The translations under genes and the position numbers were made by a program. From JANSWP01 sp041941305 (GTDB taxonomy: Bacteria > Bacteroidota > Bacteroidia > Chitinophagales > Saprospiraceae): a DNA stretch of 64,000 bases. The DNA lies in NCBI GenBank assembly GCA_041941305.1, contig JBGTQJ010000007.1, positions 203,505 to 267,504 on the forward strand. Direction: 5' to 3'. This document shows positions 1 through 8,800 of this stretch, in pieces (position 1 is the first letter of the stretch; each line of letters begins with the position of its first letter). The notes beneath the pieces were generated by a model. The model was not told the DNA's origin. It was given only the letters and a program-made list of their open reading frames with translations, and made no database searches.

Positions 1-333
1 CCGTTCATTTTTCACACAGATGTAGTTGTAAGACTTTCCATCCTTCAGCATCACATTATACCTAGGCTGATATTTTTTAATCAGGGTATTTTCCAAAAGC
101 AAGGCATCCGTCTCCGTTTCGACAATTGTGTATTCAAAACGATGCGCATTCTTGACCATCGTTTTGGTCTTGTTCATCTGATGTTTCCTGGATCCAAAGT
201 AAGAAGCCAGCCTGTTTTTCAGGTTTTTGGCTTTGCCCACATACAAAACAATATCCTCGACATCTAAAAAACGATAGACGCCTGGCTCCTTTGGCAAGGT
301 GTGTGCAATCTTTTTATAATCCTCAGTCGTCAT
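1..333 (-). CDS. uvrC: UvrC excinuclease subunit C, N-terminal part (cut by window edge)
   Basis: The reading frame opens with an ATG at 333 on the minus strand and runs off the window start, so only about 111 N-terminal residues are visible. They form a GIY-YIG nuclease domain: PGVYRF, then LYVGKAKNLKNRL, with the Glu-rich ETDALLLENTLIKKYQPRYNV segment behind it, which is the standard UvrC N-terminus. UvrC makes the 3' incision in UvrABC nucleotide excision repair, and this domain carries that activity. The downstream UVR, RNase-H-like and HhH parts are not in the window. The family assignment is firm. Confidence 0.95.
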   Translation of the reverse strand, partial: MTTEDYKKIAHTLPKEPGVYRFLDVEDIVLYVGKAKNLKNRLASYFGSRKHQMNKTKTMVKNAHRFEYTIVETETDALLLENTLIKKYQPRYNVMLKDGKSYNYICVKNER

Positions 334-340
334 ATTAATG

Positions 341-456
341 CTGTAATGCTATGATGCTGCAATACTACGATATTTTAATATTGTGATTCTACAATTCTAG
401 AATGCTTTGATGTAAAAAAACATAGCAGCATGGTAGAATTTTAGCATTGCAGAATT
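341..456. repeat. Imperfect inverted repeat between uvrC and the S9 peptidase gene
   Basis: The left part (CTGTAATGCTATGATGCTGC, from 341) is roughly mirrored by the reverse complement of the right part (CTGCAATGCTAAAATTCTAC, ending at 456), with CATAGCAGCATGG between. It looks like one of the short palindromic intergenic repeats common in this phylum. A second imperfect inverted repeat (GTGTTTATGTGTTAGAGTG against CACTCAAACACAAAC) lies at about 497-570, just before the peptidase start. Function unknown. Confidence 0.45.
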
Positions 457-476
457 AAAAATGTCCATTAATTTTG
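446..476 (+). promoter_or_regulatory. Bacteroidota-type promoter of the S9 peptidase gene
   Basis: ATTG at 446-449 (one mismatch to the -33 TTTG) and TAATTTTG at 469-476 (perfect TAnnTTTG -7 box) are separated by 19 nt, the typical Bacteroidota spacing. The predicted transcript would start about 100 nt before the ATG at 584. Confidence 0.55.
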
Positions 477-583
477 CGCGCTCCTAAAATGTGTTCAGGT
501 GTTTATGTGTTAGAGTGTTCATGTGAATCGTTTTGAATGCACATGAATACATTAACACTCAAACACAAACTAAGATTATCACC

Positions 584-2569
584 ATGAACTGGAAATTTAT
601 TTTTACCTCCCTGCTCTTGCTCACTTTTTTTTCAGGAATCGCTCAGGAGGACATCAATCTAATCGCAAGAGATTTATTATTCCACGATAAAGAGATCGGG
701 AAAATTGAAGTATCGAAGGATGGCAAGCATATTTTTTATCAAAAGCCATCTGTATCAGATAAATTGTTTTATAGAACAACCAAAAGTCCTGTCCACGAGA
801 AGGAAGTCAAATTTTCGGGCAACATTCAAAGTTGGGAAAGTACTTTTAATGGAAATTTGATTACAGTGATTGCAGAAGATACCATCGGGAAAGTGCTTTA
901 CACTTCTATGCGTACCCAACAGCCTAAGGATCTGACTCCATTTCCATTCAACAGCATAAAACTGGAACACCAAAGCGCCAAGTTTCTAAACAAAATTGCC
1001 ATTAATGTTGATGCCAAAGATCCAGCAAAAAATGGATATTATTTGCTAGACTTTAAAGATGGAAGAACCAAAAAACTAGGGCGTTTTGATCAATACCGTC
1101 AAGTATGGTTTGACGATATGTTTCTGGCAGTCGCTGCTATGAAGTCGAATGACCTGGGTGGAAATACAATTTACCGAAAATCAGAAGGACAATGGTATGA
1201 GGCAATTGCTTATCCCTGGGACGTGGGTATGTTTTTGGGAGGCTTGCAAAAAGTGATTTCTGTAAGCCATGATGGAAAAACCATTTATGCAACAGACAAT
1301 TTGGAGAAAGATAAAAACACCCTGGTTGCTATTGATTCAAAGACAGGCGAGAAGACTGAGTTGGCAAAAGATGAGCAGGCAGATATCCTTCCTTTTGCAG
1401 CCACTGTCAATCCACAAAATGGTCAGGTTGCAGCTGCAATTGCATTGTTTGCAGATGCCAATCGACATATTGTGGATGAATCCTATCAGGCAGATTTTGA
1501 CTTTTTAAACAAGGAAATGGACAATACCGTTAGCTATGTAAATAGCAGTGCAGATGGCAGTTTGTGGCTAGTCAGAAAATTAGTTGGTGGACCCAATTAT
1601 TACTATTTATACAATCGCGAACAAAAGGAATTAACTGAATTATTCAATGATTATAGTCATGTTAAAAATTACGAACTCGCCACCAGGAAAGCCTGGACAG
1701 TGAAAACGCGTGATGGTTTGGATTTGCCTGTTCACGTCTATCTACCTGCGGGTTTGGATCACGACAACAATGGGGTGCCAACTGTGCCATTGCCTACTGT
1801 AATCTATGTACATGGAGGCCCCTGGGCAGGCATCGTACAATGGAATCAATGGTATCATACCCGCAACTTTCAATTGCTCGCCAATAGAGGTTATGCCGTC
1901 ATCAATATGGAATTCAGGGGTTCTTCGGGTATGGGGAAAATGGTGACAGATGCTGGGGACTTGCAATGGGGGGAAGGCATGCACAATGATATTGTAGATG
2001 TCGCCAATTGGGCACTCGAAAACAGTATTGCTTATAAAGGCAAGCTCGGTATTTGGGGCTGGTCCTACGGAGGTTATGCCACCAATTATGCAATGGGTAA
2101 AGCTCCGGATTTATTTAAATGTGGTATTTCTATGTACGGCATTGCAGATCTCTACAAATTTTGCAAACTTGAATTTGCCAATAATCCACTGTGGAAGAAC
2201 AGAGTTGGGGATTATCAGACTGAGCAGGGAAAAACATTGCTCCAGAGTTATTCTCCAACAACCTATATCGAAAATATTAAAAACCCTTTGCTGCTCACGA
2301 CAGGAAGCCTTGATCAAAGAGTGCCCAAGGAACACGTTGATGATTTCGCATCAAAACTTTCTGAGGCGGGCAAGGAGGTGATTTACTTCTACTATCCCGA
2401 GGAAGGTCACGATTATGTTGCGCCTGAGAGCTGGATTTCTTTTTGGGCAATAGCCGAACAATTCCTTCAAGATAATTTAGGCGGACGAGCACAGCCCCGA
2501 GAAGATGATATTGAGCAAGGAAACTTTAAAGTGATGTTTGGGGAAGAATACATTTCTAAGATTGAATAA
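584..2569 (+). CDS. Secreted S9 family prolyl oligopeptidase
   Basis: This is a serine peptidase of the prolyl oligopeptidase / DPP-IV clan (family S9) that would act in the periplasm or outside the cell on peptides. The chosen ATG at 584 gives a clean signal peptide (MNWKFIFTSLLLLTFFSGIAQ); an in-frame ATG at 533 would add 17 polar residues in front of it. The first ~370 residues form a beta-propeller-like region. The C-terminal alpha/beta-hydrolase shows the catalytic triad: Ser494 in GWSYGG, Asp577 in GSLDQRVP and His609 in EEGHDY, plus the HGGPW oxyanion-loop motif. About 661 residues is normal for the family. The last codons lie inside a long DNA palindrome (2558-2627). Confidence 0.93.
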   Translation: MNWKFIFTSLLLLTFFSGIAQEDINLIARDLLFHDKEIGKIEVSKDGKHIFYQKPSVSDKLFYRTTKSPVHEKEVKFSGNIQSWESTFNGNLITVIAEDTIGKVLYTSMRTQQPKDLTPFPFNSIKLEHQSAKFLNKIAINVDAKDPAKNGYYLLDFKDGRTKKLGRFDQYRQVWFDDMFLAVAAMKSNDLGGNTIYRKSEGQWYEAIAYPWDVGMFLGGLQKVISVSHDGKTIYATDNLEKDKNTLVAIDSKTGEKTELAKDEQADILPFAATVNPQNGQVAAAIALFADANRHIVDESYQADFDFLNKEMDNTVSYVNSSADGSLWLVRKLVGGPNYYYLYNREQKELTELFNDYSHVKNYELATRKAWTVKTRDGLDLPVHVYLPAGLDHDNNGVPTVPLPTVIYVHGGPWAGIVQWNQWYHTRNFQLLANRGYAVINMEFRGSSGMGKMVTDAGDLQWGEGMHNDIVDVANWALENSIAYKGKLGIWGWSYGGYATNYAMGKAPDLFKCGISMYGIADLYKFCKLEFANNPLWKNRVGDYQTEQGKTLLQSYSPTTYIENIKNPLLLTTGSLDQRVPKEHVDDFASKLSEAGKEVIYFYYPEEGHDYVAPESWISFWAIAEQFLQDNLGGRAQPREDDIEQGNFKVMFGEEYISKIE

Positions 2570-2627
2570 GGTTTAAACAGGCTGGATTTCGTACGAAATC
2601 CAGCCTGTTTAAACCTTATTCAATCTT
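2558..2627. terminator. 70-bp perfect palindrome over the peptidase stop codon, probable terminator
   Basis: Positions 2558-2592 and 2593-2627 are exact reverse complements (35-bp arms, no loop; centre CGTACG at 2590-2595). The left arm contains the last three sense codons and stop of the S9 peptidase. A T-rich stretch (TTGTTGTTTTTC) follows on the plus strand, so it could terminate transcription. A perfect palindrome of this length reaching into coding sequence is unusual, and a fold-back assembly artefact is possible. Confidence 0.7.
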
Positions 2628-2654
2628 GTTGTTTTTCAGGCTTACCTTTGCTCC

Positions 2655-3920
2655 ATGTTTGGAGAGCATTTTTTACAAACCGATTTCCAATTTTACTACC
2701 TAATCATTTCGGTTGGACTTTCCTTTGTTTATCTCTTTATCATCTCCCTTTATTTAATTGGCTGGAAAAAAACACCTATCTGGGAAATTCCAAAAGATTT
2801 TGAGCCTAACACCTTTGTTTCCATTCTCATTCCTGCTAGAAATGAAGCTGAAAATATCCTGAATTGTCTAAACTCCATTCTTAATCAAAATTACCCCAAA
2901 ACATATTTTGAAATTATCGTAATTGATGATTTCTCAGATGATGAAACAGTAGAGATAGTTGAGAATTATATAAAGAACCTCCCAACTGGGACCTCCAAAG
3001 CTGTGGGCAGAGGTTCCCTTTTTCCCAAAGGGACTCCTTCGGAGAGGGTCAGAGGTGCGGGCAGTGAAATCAAGATAATCAGACTAGCTGATCACATTCA
3101 GGAATCTCAAACCCAATCATTTAAGAAAAAAGCCATCGAGATTGGTATTCAGCAATCGAAAGGAGATTTAATTGTTACTACTGATGCAGATTGTTTTGCA
3201 CAAAAAAGTTGGCTTTCCCTTTTGGTTTCTTTTTATGAAAAACAAAATCTAAAATTCATTGCAGCCCCAGTAAACTTTCACCATGAAAAAAACCTTCTGG
3301 AACGTTTTCAATCACTAGACTTTAGTGGGATGATGTGTGTCACTGCTGCAGGCATTCAATTAAGCTTGGGCAATATGTGCAATGGCGCCAATTTGGCTTA
3401 TGAAAAAAATGCTTTCTATAATGTCAAAGGATTTGAGGGTGTCGACCACATTGCTTCTGGCGATGATATGCTTTTGATGCAGAAGATTGCGGCAAAGTAT
3501 CCAGGCAAAATAGGATTTTTGAAAAATCAGGAAGCTACTGTTTTGACAAATGCTAAACCAACAATTTCAACATTTCTCTCTCAACGCATTCGATGGGCAT
3601 CGAAGTCAACGAGTTATAAAGAATGGCGTATTACATTTATCCTTAGTTTAGTGTTTTTCTTTTGCTTAAATATTTTTATCAGCCTGCTATTAATTCCTTT
3701 TTGGGGGCTCTTCGCCTTTTTTGTTTTTGCTTGGCAGTTTTTCCTAAAAACTATTGTAGATTACATCTTCCTGGGAACCATGACTCGATTTTTTAACCGA
3801 AAAGATCTAATGCTTTCCTATTTCCAAAGTCAGTTTTTACATATAGCTTATATTGTCATTGTAGGCATTTTGGGCAATTTGGTAAAAAAGTATGAATGGA
3901 AAGGACGGAAAGTTCACTAA
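2655..3920 (+). CDS. Membrane-bound family 2 glycosyltransferase
   Basis: An inverting GT2 enzyme that would transfer a sugar from a nucleotide donor at the inner membrane. An N-terminal membrane segment (residues 12-36) precedes the GT-A domain: ILIPARNEAEN at 57-67, VIDDFSDDET at 89-98, the DAD metal site at 177-179, the GDD acid motif at 269-271 and the QRIRW signature of processive enzymes at 310-314. Two or three membrane helices close the protein. Residues ~109-138 form an insert rich in Gly, Pro, Ser and Arg where related enzymes usually pass directly from the helix to the next strand; the matching DNA looks like an intergenic repeat. The following rof-like gene starts 8 bp after the stop. 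The acceptor is unknown. Confidence 0.88.
   Translation: MFGEHFLQTDFQFYYLIISVGLSFVYLFIISLYLIGWKKTPIWEIPKDFEPNTFVSILIPARNEAENILNCLNSILNQNYPKTYFEIIVIDDFSDDETVEIVENYIKNLPTGTSKAVGRGSLFPKGTPSERVRGAGSEIKIIRLADHIQESQTQSFKKKAIEIGIQQSKGDLIVTTDADCFAQKSWLSLLVSFYEKQNLKFIAAPVNFHHEKNLLERFQSLDFSGMMCVTAAGIQLSLGNMCNGANLAYEKNAFYNVKGFEGVDHIASGDDMLLMQKIAAKYPGKIGFLKNQEATVLTNAKPTISTFLSQRIRWASKSTSYKEWRITFILSLVFFFCLNIFISLLLIPFWGLFAFFVFAWQFFLKTIVDYIFLGTMTRFFNRKDLMLSYFQSQFLHIAYIVIVGILGNLVKKYEWKGRKVH
2979..3068 (+). repeat. Hairpin-forming repeat read in frame inside the glycosyltransferase gene
   Basis: This 90-bp stretch holds adjacent small hairpins (CCCTTT-ttccc-AAAGGG and CTCC-ttc-GGAG) and is much more GC-rich than the surrounding gene. 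It encodes a 30-residue insert (PTGTSKAVGRG...PSERVRGAG) between two core strands of the GT2 fold. The frame stays open throughout. This resembles palindromic elements that insert in frame into genes, such as the Rickettsia RPEs; that origin is my inference. Confidence 0.55.
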
Positions 3921-3927
3921 CGCTATA

Positions 3928-4173
3928 ATGAAAAAATATAAACCCATCAGTTGTGATTTTTATGATGAATTGGAATTGCTCGCAATGAGGAAAACGCCTT
4001 GCCAAATTCTATTCAGGAAAGATGCTCAGGGGGAATTGCAAACCATTCAGGGTACCATCAATGACCTTTACACCCGCAATAAAGAAGAATTTTTACTTTT
4101 GTCCGATTCAACCGAAATACGACTGGATCAACTAGTCAGCGTGAATGGGAAAGCGTTAAAGAATTATTGCTAA
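3928..4173 (+). CDS. Rof (YaeO)-like Rho-binding antiterminator family protein
   Basis: A small protein of 81 residues. The ATG at 3928 was chosen because MKKYKPISCDFYDELELLAMRK lines up with the start of Rof (YQPINCDDYDNLELACQ in E. coli); the open frame extends upstream into the glycosyltransferase. Further matches are the central LQTIQGTINDLYTRNKEEFLLL and the closing EIRLDQL. In E. coli Rof binds Rho and reduces termination. Whether the Bacteroidota homologue does so is not shown, but the fold assignment is good. It lies 8 bp after the glycosyltransferase and 24 bp before the MOSC gene, so it is probably co-transcribed. Confidence 0.72.
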   Translation: MKKYKPISCDFYDELELLAMRKTPCQILFRKDAQGELQTIQGTINDLYTRNKEEFLLLSDSTEIRLDQLVSVNGKALKNYC

Positions 4174-4197
4174 TCTAAATCATCCAAGTCTAAATAA

Positions 4198-4692
4198 ATG
4201 TCCAATCTAAAAGCTTTAATGAATCAAATTCCTCAAATCGGAAAAGTAGAATGGATTAGCATTCGCCCAGAAAAATGGGCTGTAGTCCAGGAGGTTGAGG
4301 AAGTGGCAGTAAATACAGAAACTGGCTTGATTGGAGATCATTACAGTGGTCGGAGTGGCAAACGACAGGTCACTTTGATTCAAGCTGAGCACCTGGAAGT
4401 AATTGGAAAAATATTGAGCAAAGAAAAAATAGACCCCGCTTTGACAAGGCGAAATATTGTCGTTTCAGGAATTAATCTATTGGCATTTAAGGAAAAACAA
4501 TTTCAGATAGGTGAAGTAATCCTTGAAATGACAGGACATTGTCACCCTTGTTCGAGAATGGAAGAAAATCTGGGGGCTGGAGGCTATAACGCGATGCGAG
4601 GACATGGTGGAATAACTGCAAAGGTGATTCAGGGAGGAAAGATCCAAAAAGACGACCTGGTTAAACTTATTAGCGAAAATACAAACAAATAG
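4198..4692 (+). CDS. MOSC domain-containing protein
   Basis: A stand-alone MOSC (molybdenum cofactor sulfurase C-terminal) domain of 164 residues. Visible marks are GKVEWISIRPEK at the start, GLIGDHYSGRSGKRQVTLIQAEHL, then the conserved Cys region GHCHPCSRMEENLG and GGITAKVIQGGKI. MOSC proteins are linked to sulfur carrier chemistry on molybdenum cofactor, and YiiM-type members reduce N-hydroxylated compounds. The two Cys residues in HCHPC are the likely functional site. It sits in a same-strand run after the Rof-like gene. Confidence 0.88.
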   Translation: MSNLKALMNQIPQIGKVEWISIRPEKWAVVQEVEEVAVNTETGLIGDHYSGRSGKRQVTLIQAEHLEVIGKILSKEKIDPALTRRNIVVSGINLLAFKEKQFQIGEVILEMTGHCHPCSRMEENLGAGGYNAMRGHGGITAKVIQGGKIQKDDLVKLISENTNK

Positions 4693-4745
4693 CAATCAAA
4701 AATTCTACTTTTTTTATCAAACTTTTCAACTGGGAATATTGGCCA

Positions 4746-5729
4746 ATGGGCATTACAAATATCCCTGTTGTACTCATCTATTTGTGGTTCGCAATTCGCG
4801 CAAGAGATCCTTTCTTTTTTAGTGCAGTCAATCCAACTATTGAAACCGGTGGTTTATTCGGAGAATCAAAAATCAATATTCTAAATCAAATCCCAAAAGA
4901 AGTACTGCCAATCACCATCTTCATTGAAAAAGGCACTGAATTTCATGAAGTTGTATCAAAAATTGAATCCGCAAATTTATCCTATCCTATTATTGCCAAA
5001 CCAGATGTAGGAGAAAGGGGTACTTTAGTTTCCAAAATCAAAAACGAGGGAGCATTAAAAGCTTATTGGAGTCAAAACAAACTCAATTTCATCATTCAGG
5101 AATTTATTGATTTACCCTTGGAATGGGCTGTGATGAATCACCGAATACCCGATACCAAAACTGGGAAAGTCACTTCAATATGCGTCAAAGAACCACTGAA
5201 GGTCAAAGGAGATGGTCAATCTTCGATTCGGGAATTGATGTCGTCTTATCCAAGAGCAAAATTACAATTGGAAAGATTTGAAAAAGAGTTTCCCGAGACT
5301 TTAGAGAAGATGCCGGAAGAAGGAGAAGAAGTAATTTTAGAACCCATTGGTAATCATTGCCGAGGTACTATGTTTTTGAATGGAAATCACCTCATAGATG
5401 AGGAATTGACAGCTGTTTTTAATAACATAGCCTTCCAAATGGAGCATATTTACTATGGACGTTTTGATATGAAATGTTCCTCTGTCGAGGCGGTAAAAAG
5501 AGGGGAGTTTAAGGTGATGGAATACAACGGCATTGCAGCTGAGCCTGCTCACATTTATGACCCTTCCTATCCTTTGTTCAAAAAATACAGAGATATTTAT
5601 CTTCATTGGAAGATCATTTATCAGATATATAAAATCCAAAAAAGAAAAGGGGTGAAAACCATTACCTTTAAAGAAACCCATCAAAGTTTCAAGGCATATC
5701 GAAAATACATGGCGGAAATAGAAAACTAA
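4746..5729 (+). CDS. ATP-grasp (D-Ala-D-Ala ligase-like) protein; 5' end uncertain
   Basis: The sequence has an ATP-grasp layout: PIIAKPDVGERGTLV (nucleotide-binding lysine and glycine-rich loop), FIIQEFIDLPLEWAVM, then the metal-binding end FKVMEYNGIAAEPAHIYDP. It would ligate a carboxylate to an amine or thiol; the substrate is unknown. The ATG at 4746 is probably not the true start. In frame upstream, positions 4695-4745 encode KNSTFFIKLFNWEYWP, and a WEYWP motif followed by a membrane-like segment opens related proteins. The next stop is at 4671 and no ATG, GTG or TTG lies between. Either a rare start (ATC at 4695 or ATA at 4689) is used or there is a base error. Confidence 0.75.
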   Translation: MGITNIPVVLIYLWFAIRARDPFFFSAVNPTIETGGLFGESKINILNQIPKEVLPITIFIEKGTEFHEVVSKIESANLSYPIIAKPDVGERGTLVSKIKNEGALKAYWSQNKLNFIIQEFIDLPLEWAVMNHRIPDTKTGKVTSICVKEPLKVKGDGQSSIRELMSSYPRAKLQLERFEKEFPETLEKMPEEGEEVILEPIGNHCRGTMFLNGNHLIDEELTAVFNNIAFQMEHIYYGRFDMKCSSVEAVKRGEFKVMEYNGIAAEPAHIYDPSYPLFKKYRDIYLHWKIIYQIYKIQKRKGVKTITFKETHQSFKAYRKYMAEIEN

Positions 5730-5854
5730 ATGGCCATTGGATGGTCTTTTCAAGGCATTCGCATTTTCTTCCTTAACTTTACTCACCAATTATTCAACTA
5801 GTGCCCTAATCCACCATCTGAAGACAAAATTATTTTAAAACAGAACTCCCAATC

Positions 5855-8800
5855 ATGAAAACGCGATTGTTTTACTTGTTCTTCATTGGATGCTTCTTAC
5901 CCATATTTCAATATGCCCAACCTTGTGGAATCACAGTAAATGCAGGCGATGATTTAGCAGTTTGTTTCCCCGGAGGTCCCATTCAACTCAATGGCAGTGT
6001 AGGAGGCAATGTTTTGACTTATAGTTGGAGCCCGGCAATTGGCTTAAGCGATCCTAATATTTTGAATCCAATCGCAACTGTTACCTCAACGACGACTTAC
6101 ACCCTAACTGCAGGAACATTCAACCCTTCCGTCAATTTAATCACCAATGGCAATTTTGAGTCCGGGAATGTAGGTTTTACAACGGATTATACCTATAGTC
6201 CAAATGATCTTTGGCCGGAAGGGACTTATGCCACATTGACAAATCCGAATAGCGCCCATCCCAATTTTTCCCCATGCGGAGACCACACTACCGGAAGTGG
6301 TACCATGATGGTGGTCAATGGAGCAGCAAACCTTCAAGATGTTTGGTGTCAAACTGTGGCTGTTACGCCAAATACCAATTATGCGTTTTCTGCCTGGGTA
6401 GCCTCAGTAAACCCCTCTTCTCCCGCTCAATTGCAATTTTCTATCAACGGCATGTTGATCGGCAATGTTTTCAACGCAAGCCCAAATACCTGTGTTTGGC
6501 AGGAATTCTTCGCAACCTGGAATTCAGGTGGTGCATCGTCTGCCCTGATTTGTATTGTCAATCAAAACACAGCTGCCAGCGGCAATGATTTTGCATTGGA
6601 TGACATTGGATTCAGTCCATTATGCGAAGAAACAGACGATGTGACCATTGAAGTGGTACAGATTTTTGCAGTTGCCAATCCGGTGGTCTTTATTGATTGC
6701 AATGAGAATGGGGGAGCTGGCTTGCAATTGGACGGTACTGGCTCTTCTACAGGAACCAATATTACTTACAATTGGACGACCTTTGATGGCAACATCCTAT
6801 CTGGCGGAAATACATTGACTCCAACAGTAAATGCACCAGGAACCTATACCCTGGATGTTACCTTTAATGACGGATTCACTAATTGTAGCCAACAAGCCAT
6901 CGTACAAGTAGTGGAAGACCCAAACATTCCTTTTGCCAATGCTGCCTCTCCTTTCAATATAGATTGCAACAATCTGACAGTCACCGTTTTGGGTACAGGA
7001 TCTTCAGAAGGCACAGAATACATTTATAACTGGACGGCCACAAATGGAGGCAATATTTTGACAGGCGAAACAACCCTAACGCCTATTGTAGATGCAGCTG
7101 GCACCTATACTATTTTAGTCACTAACACAGACAATGGATGTACTGCCGAAGCTTCAGTCACAATCGTGGAAGATACACAAGAGCCAGATGCTCAAGCCAA
7201 TAATCCGGGAAATCTGGATTGTTTGAACACCACTTTAATCGTTGATGGTTTTGGTTCAAGTGAAGGTACCGAATATGATTATCAATGGAGTACAAACGAT
7301 GGCAACATTCTCAATGGAGAAACATCCTTAGAACCTGAAATTGACCAGCCAGGGACTTATACCATTTTAGTCACCAATACAGATAATGGCTGCACAGCCG
7401 AAGCTCAAACAACCATTGATGAAGATACTGCTCCACCAGACGTTTGCATCTCAAATCCCGAAGAGTTGACTTGTATACTTTCTGAAATCATGCTGGATGG
7501 TACCTGTTCAAACAATTTTGGAAACTTCACTTATCAATGGACAACTTCTAATGGGAATATTGTAAGTGATGAAAACACCCTGGAGCCTACTGTAAATGCT
7601 TCTGGCACCTATACTTTGACCATTACAAATGAAGGCAATGGTTGCACGGAAGAATCCCCTATTGAAGTAACAGAAAATGTAGATGAACCAGTAGTAGATA
7701 TTGAAATTCCAGAGGTTTTGAGTTGTACGGTGACAAACGTGGTTTTGGATGGAACCAACTCCAGCAATGCCAACAATTTTACCTTTCAATGGAATTCCTC
7801 AGATGGCAATATTGTAAGTGGAGAAAATACTTTGGAGCCTACAGTCAATGCGGCAGGAAATTATACTTTGACCATCACAAATCAGGATAATGGCTGTACT
7901 GCTGAAGAATCTACTGAAGTAATGGGTGATGCGGACTTACCAATTGCAGATGCGGGAACTCCCATAAACCTGGACTGTTTGACTTTAAATATTGAATTGG
8001 ATGGTGAAAACTCCAGTCAGGGTAATAATTTCACATATCAATGGACTACCTCTGATGGAAATATTGTAAATGGGGAACAGACATTGAGTCCAGAAGTAAA
8101 TGCAGGAGGGACTTATTTTTTAGTTGTCACCAATACCAATAATGATTGTACCGCAACTTCTGCCGTAACCATTCCCCAGGACATGGATCTGCCTATTGCT
8201 GATGCTGGTGATTCCTCTATCATCAATTGTCTGAATTTGACAGAAATCCTCAACGGTGAAAACTCCAGCCAGGGAAATGAGTTCTCATACAATTGGACAA
8301 CTAATGATGGAAATATTGTAAATGGGCAAAATACTTTGAGTCCTGAAGTTGATTCAGGAGGAACTTATGTTTTAACCATCACAAACCAAAACAATAATTG
8401 TGTTTCAGAAGATACAGTCGTCATTGGTCAAAATTTGGATATGCCGCTCGCTGATGCTGGAAACCCAGCTGAATTAAATTGTTTGACGGATACTTTATTG
8501 CTCAGCGGCAGTAATTCTTCAATTGGTAATGAAATTTCATATGAATGGTCTACCGCTGATGGCAATATTCTCTCGGGAAATGATTCTTTGATTGTGGAAA
8601 TTGATGCGCCAGGAACTTACCAGTTGGTTGTGTTGAATACTTTAAATGGTTGTGTTGACACCTCAGAAGTCAGTATTTCTCAAGATATCCAGGTTCCAAT
8701 TGCAGATGCTGGACAAACTTTCCAGTTGGATTGTAATATGCCGGTGGGGGTTTTGGATGGTGAAAGTTCCAGTCAGGGTATTGAATTTGAATACATTTGG

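Noticed and set aside
2643..2650. TACCTTTG as promoter of the glycosyltransferase gene
   Set aside because: It matches the -7 box but lies only 4 bp before the ATG with no -33 TTTG at the right distance, so a transcript would begin at or inside the start codon.
5337..5789. 150-codon open frame on the minus strand opposite the ATP-grasp gene
   Set aside because: It overlaps the conserved metal-binding end of the ATP-grasp protein and has no recognisable features.
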